Shown: piece after piece, positions 1 to 3,755 of the stretch
Position numbering within the stretch: position 1 is the first letter of the stretch
How the letters are laid out: the number at the start of each line of letters is the position of its first letter
DNA from: Methanobacteriota archaeon
GTDB taxonomy: Archaea > Thermoplasmatota > Poseidoniia > Poseidoniales > Poseidoniaceae
Reading direction: 5' to 3'
Length of the DNA: 6,006 bases
NCBI GenBank assembly: GCA_009936765.1
Contig: JAACDL010000183.1
Location: 1-6,006 of the forward strand
Program-made: the position numbers and the translations under genes
The notes under the pieces: model-generated
Databases searched by the model: none
Seen by the model: the letters and a program-made list of their open reading frames with translations, nothing else
Told to the model about the DNA's origin: nothing

Positions 1-207
1 CAACTAATGCCTGGTCAATTCAAATCATTCCAGCCAACTCATATTGAATCCAAGCCGGTATCACACCCTCAGCCAATTGCTACTGCTGCTGTTGTGGCTG
101 AACCTGCAGTAGTCCAACAGTGGACTGATGAATCCGGTAACACTTGGAGAACCATGGACAATGGTACTACACTGTGGTGGAACGGAACTGATTGGCAACA
201 GGCGTGA
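1..207 (+). CDS. C-terminal end of a protein with a Trp-rich WWNGTDWQ tail (partial, 5' end outside window)
   Basis: The frame is open from the first base (Gln-Leu precede the first Met at position 7) and ends at TGA 205-207, giving 68 visible residues. The Met at 7 lies in ordinary-looking linker sequence with no ribosome binding site visible, so I treat this as the end of a larger protein. The visible part is a Pro/Ala/Val-rich linker (SHPQPIATAAVVAEPAVVQQ) followed by a compact aromatic module of about 28 residues, WTDESGNTWR then TTLWWNGTDWQQA. The WW(N/D)GT.W pattern resembles the short tail of the DUF2510 type found at the ends of membrane proteins in other lineages. I recall similar tails on marine Group II archaeal membrane proteins; that is memory, not a search. 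Function of the full protein cannot be told. It converges on the helicase gene. Confidence 0.75.
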   Translation, partial: QLMPGQFKSFQPTHIESKPVSHPQPIATAAVVAEPAVVQQWTDESGNTWRTMDNGTTLWWNGTDWQQA

Positions 208-217
208 ATATCACATA

Positions 218-232
218 CTCGTCAACGACGAG
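218..232. repeat. Short inverted repeat between converging genes
   Basis: CTCGTC, AAC, GACGAG forms a perfect 6-bp stem with a 3-base loop. It sits in the gap between the two convergent stop codons and overlaps the helicase stop (222-224). No T-run follows on either strand, so it is not a typical archaeal oligo-T terminator. Part of the symmetry comes from the terminal CGT CGT Arg codons of the helicase. It may be a weak bidirectional stop or chance. Confidence 0.3.
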
Positions 233-1667
233 GACCACCTTGACGACGATTGTTACCTGAGTTATTGTTACTTCGCCCCCCACTATTGCGATCATTGCGT
301 GACCCATTGGAACTTGAACCTTCACTCGGTTTCCTCCGGGCTTGACCCCTATTGTTATTGTTAGGTTTGCTATCTCTTGAATTCCGACTTTGTCCACGAT
401 TGTTATTGTTGGAATTACTTCCTCGCTTCCCTTTGTAACCGTGTTGCCTAGGTCTGCCTTCGTTAGAGTTCTTGTTTTGTGAAGAATTCTTTTTCATTTC
501 ACCTGCTTTTTGCCCGGGCTTAGGTATTGCCCCTTCGAAGTGAAATGGGTTTTGTGTCTCGACAGGTATTTCCATACCAATCAAATTTTGAATTCCAACT
601 AAATATCCACTTTCTGAATCGTCACAAAAAGCGTAAGCGACTCCACTGCGTCCGGCTCTTGCGGTTCGACCTATTCTGTGAACGTAACTTTCAGGAATAT
701 TTGGAAGGTCATAATTGAACACATGTGTAATACCTTCAACATCGATTCCACGACTTGCAATATCTGTTGCAACAAGTATTGGGATTGAACCTTTCTTAAA
801 TCCTTCAAGAGCCTTGGTTCTGGCACCCTGACTCTTGTTTCCGTGAATTGCTGCTGCAGAAATATGACTTTGATCTAATTGCTTGACCAAACGGTTAGCA
901 CCATGCTTAGTACGTGTAAACACAATTCCACATTTCACCTTCTGTTCCTTTATCAGTTTGACAATTAAGCGGCGTTTGTCTGCCTTTCTAACGAACATTA
1001 TCTTCTGCTGAATTCGGTCAACAGTCATCTCTTTGGGACTTACATCCACCATAACAGCATCATTCAAGAATGAGCCTGCAAGAGTCGCAATTGACTTTGG
1101 CATGGTGGCGCTAAAAAGTAGGTTTTGACGGCGGTTCGGTAAGAGTTTCAGTACTTTTTTGATATCATTAATGAATCCCATATCCAGCATTCTATCAGCT
1201 TCATCTAGTACGAAGAACTCAATTCTTGAAAGATCAATATGGCCTTGCCCTACCAAATCCAACAACCGTCCAGGTGTTGCCACTAATACATCCAAACCTC
1301 TCTGCAGAGCACGAACTTGTGGATTCTGATTAACTCCCCCGAAAATCACGCGGTGACGAACATCCATATGCTCACTGTAAGCACCTAACCGTTCGTCTAT
1401 CTGTGCGGCTAGTTCCCTGGTAGGAGAAAGTATCAATGCTCTGATGTGGCGCTTCCCACCCGGTTTATTACGGTCCATAATTTGTAAAACCGGCAAGGTA
1501 AATGCTGCTGTTTTCCCAGTTCCTGTTTGTGCAACACCAAGAACATCCCTACCTGCCAACAATGGTGGTATGGATTGCTCCTGAACTGGAGTGGGAGATT
1601 CATACCCCTCTGCTTCAACTGCTCTTAGCAGTGTGTCGACTAGACCAAGTGATTGAAAAGTTGTCAT
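222..1667 (-). CDS. rhlE: DEAD-box ATP-dependent RNA helicase, RhlE type, with Asn/Arg/Gly/Ser-rich tail
   Basis: ATP-dependent RNA unwinding or remodelling enzyme, probably cytoplasmic and acting on rRNA or mRNA structure. Numbering from the Met at 1667 (481 residues): Q-motif F4 and PTPVQ 25-29; motif I AQTGTGKT 46-53; Ia PTRELA 82-87; GG 110-111; Ib TPGR 131-134; II DEAD 155-158; III SAT 186-188; IV VFTRTK 249-254; V ATDIASRGID 300-309; VI HRIGRTARAG 330-339. All catalytic motifs are intact. The order and the MTTFQSLGL opening match RhlE. An in-frame ATG at 1685 adds six residues (MIEDGN); I prefer 1667 because RhlE proteins open this way. From about residue 390 the chain is low complexity, roughly a quarter Asn, with many Arg, Gly and Ser, a likely disordered RNA-binding tail. 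The gene follows the dehydrogenase after 127 bases. Strong for family, moderate for the exact symbol. Confidence 0.95.
   Translation of the reverse strand: MTTFQSLGLVDTLLRAVEAEGYESPTPVQEQSIPPLLAGRDVLGVAQTGTGKTAAFTLPVLQIMDRNKPGGKRHIRALILSPTRELAAQIDERLGAYSEHMDVRHRVIFGGVNQNPQVRALQRGLDVLVATPGRLLDLVGQGHIDLSRIEFFVLDEADRMLDMGFINDIKKVLKLLPNRRQNLLFSATMPKSIATLAGSFLNDAVMVDVSPKEMTVDRIQQKIMFVRKADKRRLIVKLIKEQKVKCGIVFTRTKHGANRLVKQLDQSHISAAAIHGNKSQGARTKALEGFKKGSIPILVATDIASRGIDVEGITHVFNYDLPNIPESYVHRIGRTARAGRSGVAYAFCDDSESGYLVGIQNLIGMEIPVETQNPFHFEGAIPKPGQKAGEMKKNSSQNKNSNEGRPRQHGYKGKRGSNSNNNNRGQSRNSRDSKPNNNNRGQARRKPSEGSSSNGSRNDRNSGGRSNNNSGNNRRQGGPRR
342..410 (-). repeat. Two copies of an NNNNRGQ-coding unit in the helicase tail
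   Basis: Positions 390-410 and 342-362 (minus strand) both encode Asn-Asn-Asn-Asn-Arg-Gly-Gln. Each begins with the identical 12 bases AACAATAACAAT, and the units start 48 bases apart. The Arg and Gln codons differ (CGT/AGG, CAA/CAA). This suggests an in-frame internal duplication or slippage-prone low-complexity coding sequence in the tail of the DEAD-box protein. Confidence 0.7.
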
Positions 1668-1736
1668 GTTGCCATCTTCTATCATTCTGAAAACTGAAAT
1701 TCAGACCTGAATAAATCCACCCCAATTCTCTTCACC

Positions 1737-1742
1737 TAAATA
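1737..1742 (-). promoter_or_regulatory. Possible TATA element for the helicase gene
   Basis: On the minus strand this reads TATTTA within CTATTTAGG, in the 127-base gap between the dehydrogenase stop and the helicase start. It is 70 bases ahead of the preferred ATG at 1667, so transcription would begin around 1712 with a leader of roughly 45 bases. A short symmetric element, CTGAAATTCAG (1694-1704), lies between it and the gene. AT-rich hexamers are common by chance, so this is weak. Confidence 0.25.
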
Positions 1743-1812
1743 GTAGAGTGAGGAAATGAAGTTGAAGTGTTCAAAGTAACTAGTCAATCAATTAGCGGAG
1801 AACGAATCCCGA

Positions 1813-3006
1813 TTAATCGTTGATTACTTCCGGGGACTTGGAAAGGTCTCTTGTTATATTCTTCTGATGCGACTCAATTGTGCCTCCGCCAATCTCTAGA
1901 AGGTTAGAATCTCTCCACAAACGCTCCACCACATATTCGGCTACGTATCCATAACCGCCCATTACTTGCATTGCAGCATCTGCTATCTCTTTGGCTGCAG
2001 TTGTTGCGAATAATTTGACACCATCTGAATCCAATCTCTGACCTGCATTACCGAGCCCCATATTATTCGCAGTGTCATAAATGTAAGAGCGCATAGCTCT
2101 GTACTTAGCCCATGATTCTCCGATGTACCTTTGCATTTGTCCGAAATCGCGAATTCTACTACCAAACGCTTCACGTTCAGTTGCGTATTTATTCATCTCA
2201 TGAAGTGAACGTCGAGCAATTCCCAATGACATTGCAGCGAGAGTTAGGCGCTCAATCTCAAGATTGCGCATCATATGGATCATCGAATCGCCGACTTGGC
2301 CAACTAAATTTGCTGCAGGAACTACGCAATCTTCGAACACTAATTCTGCTGTGTTAGATGCACGCATTCCGGTCTTATCGATAATCTTCTGACCAACACT
2401 ATATCCTGGCATTCCATTTTCCACTAAGAATGTGGATAATTCCGCCCTACCTTTAGAATTGGTTCCAGTCCTAGCATATACCCAAACGACATCTGCAGCA
2501 GTTCCTTCATCATCGATACAACCGTTAGTAATCCACATTTTCCTTCCATTGATTACCCATGAACCGTCTTCACGCTGGTCAGCAGTAGTAGATAGTCCGA
2601 GGACATCTGTTCCAGCATCGGGTTCACTCATCGCCATAGCGCCAATCCATTCTCCAGAACATACCTTGGGAAGTATGCGAGAACGTTGTTCATCTGAACC
2701 GTTGAATTCAAGATTATTTACAAATAGCATTGAATGTGCTAGGTATGCAAGAGCGAAACCGGGATCGCTTGCAGATAATTCCTCGTGAACGATCACTGTT
2801 GCGACGGCATCGAGGCCGGAACCACCGTATTCTTCACTGGCTGTTATACCAAGAAGACCCAATTCTCCAAGTGATCTAAGTAAATCCAAATTGAATTTTT
2901 CATCCCGATCATATTCTAAGGCTTGCGGTTCAACGTTTTCGATAACGAAATCACGAACCATGTCACGTAGCATTTGATGCTCTTCGCTAGGATTTGCAAT
3001 GTCCAT
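1813..3006 (-). CDS. Acyl-CoA dehydrogenase, isovaleryl-CoA dehydrogenase-like
   Basis: FAD-dependent alpha,beta-dehydrogenation of an acyl-CoA, passing electrons to electron-transfer flavoprotein; cytoplasmic, in branched-chain amino acid or fatty acid breakdown. Numbered from the ATG at 3006 (397 residues, the usual family size): helical N-domain to about 118; first family signature AMSEPDAGTDVLG 125-137; MWITNG 157-162 in the FAD-binding beta domain; FEDCVVPAANLVG 224-236; REAFGSRI 278-285; second signature 347-366 (QVMGGYGY...RLWRD). The usual catalytic Glu of the EGT loop is replaced: the sequence is EIGGGT with Gly374 there. Instead Glu252 in LEIERLTLA matches the catalytic Glu254 position of isovaleryl-CoA dehydrogenase. 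An upstream in-frame ATG at 3060 would add 18 residues (MKPNTKKQIH...) and create an ATGA overlap with the preceding small gene. I prefer 3006 because DIANPSEEHQML fits the family's normal N-terminus. Substrate is inferred. Confidence 0.93.
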   Translation of the reverse strand: MDIANPSEEHQMLRDMVRDFVIENVEPQALEYDRDEKFNLDLLRSLGELGLLGITASEEYGGSGLDAVATVIVHEELSASDPGFALAYLAHSMLFVNNLEFNGSDEQRSRILPKVCSGEWIGAMAMSEPDAGTDVLGLSTTADQREDGSWVINGRKMWITNGCIDDEGTAADVVWVYARTGTNSKGRAELSTFLVENGMPGYSVGQKIIDKTGMRASNTAELVFEDCVVPAANLVGQVGDSMIHMMRNLEIERLTLAAMSLGIARRSLHEMNKYATEREAFGSRIRDFGQMQRYIGESWAKYRAMRSYIYDTANNMGLGNAGQRLDSDGVKLFATTAAKEIADAAMQVMGGYGYVAEYVVERLWRDSNLLEIGGGTIESHQKNITRDLSKSPEVIND

Positions 3007-3056
3007 AACTTGACCCCATCCTGTCGGGGGATGGATTTGCTTTTTTGTGTTCGGTT

Positions 3057-3218
3057 TCATCGAGCAATCTTTCTTGCTCTTCTACGGGGTTGGTTTTCGT
3101 TCCCAATAGCAGGTCTGGAACTTGCTCTTCGCACTGCTTTTCGCCTCTTAACTTTCCTTTCAGTTCGTGCGACTTTACGAGCTCTCTTACCAACATGCTT
3201 GAGGTGACCAGACTTCAC
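3057..3218 (-). CDS. Small highly basic protein, GTG start; possible ribosomal protein eS30-like
   Basis: A 53-residue frame beginning with GTG at 3218 and ending at TGA 3057-3059. About 40% of residues are Lys or Arg and almost none are acidic, which points to an RNA-binding or ribosomal protein. The stretch GHLKHVGK followed by RKVARTERKVKRRKAVRRA can be laid against eukaryotic eS30 (GSLARAGK, PKVAKQEKKKKKTGRAKRR) with many identities and Lys/Arg exchanges. The C-terminal third, with PRRRARKIAR at its end, does not clearly match. It lies 6 bases after the stop of the 81-residue gene, and its TGA overlaps a possible dehydrogenase ATG (ATGA at 3057-3060), a tight fit that supports a real gene. 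An in-frame stop two codons before the GTG rules out a longer form. No Shine-Dalgarno is evident. The gene is convincing; the eS30 identity is only a by-eye similarity. Confidence 0.65.
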   Translation of the reverse strand: MKSGHLKHVGKRARKVARTERKVKRRKAVRRASSRPAIGNENQPRRRARKIAR

Positions 3219-3224
3219 TTGCGG

Positions 3225-3470
3225 TTAAGCCGGCAAACTGGTATCTATCCCTGCCCGTAAAAGTACATCTTCGGCAATACCCTTGGCCGAAACAACGGTA
3301 ACTTCCTCAACTATTCTGGAAGCCATGTGCCTTAATGTATCTCCATTGTTAACGATTGGCTGATTTGTTACATCAACCATAACGTGTTGTTGAATATCTA
3401 ATTGCTCCTCCATCAATGAAACAAGGAAATTCCTTGTCAAGTCAACTTGCTCACGCTCTACCATATGCAT
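3225..3470 (-). CDS. Small conserved-looking protein of unknown function
   Basis: 81 residues from the ATG at 3470 (or 79 from the second ATG at 3464, MVEREQ). I do not recognise the family. It is soluble-looking, lacks Cys and Trp, and has no signal peptide or membrane segment. The first half (about residues 5-30) is probably helical with many acidic and Gln residues (LTRNFLVSLMEEQLDIQQ). The middle reads HVMVDVTNQPIVNNGDTL, likely a strand and turn, and the end, RHMASRIVEEVTVVSAKGIAEDVLLRAG, looks like helix-strand-helix. It is the first protein gene downstream of tRNA-His on the minus strand and sits 6 bases ahead of the small basic gene, so co-transcription with that gene and the dehydrogenase is likely. 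That neighbourhood hints at a translation-related role, but nothing in the sequence proves it. Confidence 0.7.
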   Translation of the reverse strand: MHMVEREQVDLTRNFLVSLMEEQLDIQQHVMVDVTNQPIVNNGDTLRHMASRIVEEVTVVSAKGIAEDVLLRAGIDTSLPA

Positions 3471-3500
3471 CCCATCCAGTTATCAGGGACTCTGGCGCAG

Positions 3501-3512
3501 TTATGAACTTTC
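3501..3512 (-). promoter_or_regulatory. Possible promoter (BRE/TATA-like) for the small-gene operon
   Basis: On the minus strand this reads GAAAGTTCATAA: a purine/A-rich BRE-like part followed by TTCATAA (3501-3507). Transcription starting about 27 bases downstream would begin near 3477, leaving a leader of only 7-13 bases before the ATGs at 3470 and 3464, as in the near-leaderless transcripts common in archaea. The absence of a clear Shine-Dalgarno before this gene agrees. The match to the TATA consensus is imperfect. Confidence 0.3.
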
Positions 3513-3553
3513 GGCGACAAATGAACCGCTAGATGGCGTTTTCACAAACAGTC

Positions 3554-3572
3554 AAAACCATCCAAAATAAAC
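3554..3572 (-). terminator. Oligo-T terminator after tRNA-His
   Basis: Directly downstream of the tRNA 3' end the minus strand carries GTTTATTTTGG and then GGTTTTGAC: two T-rich tracts (3564-3571 and 3554-3557) within 25 bases. Archaeal RNA polymerase stops at such T-tracts without needing a hairpin. This would separate the tRNA from the protein operon. Confidence 0.5.
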
Positions 3573-3577
3573 CAAGG

Positions 3578-3650
3578 GGCCGTGACCGGGACTTGAACCC
3601 GGGCTGGCAGGACCACAACCTACCGTGCTAACCGCTACACCATCACAGCC
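3578..3650 (-). tRNA. tRNA-His (anticodon GTG)
   Basis: The minus strand folds as a complete cloverleaf. The acceptor GCTGTGA pairs with TCACGGC (one G-T wobble). The D-arm is GTG...CAC with GG in the loop. The anticodon stem GTAGG/CCTGC encloses the loop TTGTGGT, giving anticodon GTG. The T-arm is CCGGG, TTCAAGT, CCCGG. The base before the acceptor is an encoded G (G-1, at 3650) opposite discriminator C73 (at 3578), the hallmark histidine identity pair recognised by histidyl-tRNA synthetase. The 3' CCA is not encoded (CCT follows) and no intron is present. A TATA element lies about 30 bases upstream and T-tracts follow, so it looks like an independent transcript. Confidence 0.97.
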
Positions 3651-3679
3651 ATCGGTTATTTTCGTCCACCGGAAAGCCG

Positions 3680-3686
3680 TATATAT
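3680..3686. promoter_or_regulatory. TATA element in the divergent region, for tRNA-His and possibly the surface protein
   Basis: TATATAT within GTATATATCTC. On the minus strand it lies about 30 bases before the mature 5' end of tRNA-His, right for a start a few bases upstream of the tRNA. Its core is self-complementary, so on the plus strand it could place a start near 3710, about 46 bases ahead of the surface-protein ATG. A second plus-strand candidate is TTCATAATA (3696-3704). The tRNA assignment is solid; the plus-strand use is a guess. Confidence 0.6.
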
Positions 3687-3744
3687 CTCATTCCGTTCAT
3701 AATAGTGACTCTTATCACCGTTCGATTCAAGTTCCATTGCGTAT

Positions 3745-3749
3745 GAGGA
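3745..3749 (+). promoter_or_regulatory. Ribosome binding site of the surface-protein gene
   Basis: GAGGA, six bases before the ATG at 3756, complements the anti-Shine-Dalgarno CCTCC core. It is the only clear Shine-Dalgarno in the window. It supports ATG 3756 as the start, in agreement with the signal peptide that begins exactly there. Confidence 0.6.
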
Positions 3750-3755
3750 CTAACT

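Noticed and set aside
1810..1819. Palindrome CGATTAATCG at the dehydrogenase stop codon
   Set aside because: Only 10 bases with no loop and no following T-run, and it mostly reflects the stop codon context. Too short to call a terminator.
2432..2788. A 118-residue plus-strand frame
   Set aside because: It lies entirely antisense within the well-conserved dehydrogenase domain region and has no recognisable motif.
2987..3196. A 69-residue minus-strand frame (MLVRELVKSHELKGK...)
   Set aside because: It overlaps the GTG-start basic gene in another frame and runs into the dehydrogenase N-terminus. Its composition is incoherent, and the basic gene fits the gap far better.
2974..3260. Two plus-strand frames of 77 and 71 residues
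   Set aside because: They are antisense to the small basic gene and dehydrogenase start, with Ser/Cys/Leu/Phe-rich composition typical of the complement of Arg/Lys-rich coding sequence. No ribosome binding site is seen.
3523..3637. Repeated AACCGCTA near and within tRNA-His, considered as an integration (att) duplication
   Set aside because: Only 8-9 bases match, not involving the tRNA 3' end, and no integrase or foreign gene is nearby.
3552..3737. A 61-residue minus-strand frame
   Set aside because: It reads straight through the tRNA-His gene and its promoter.
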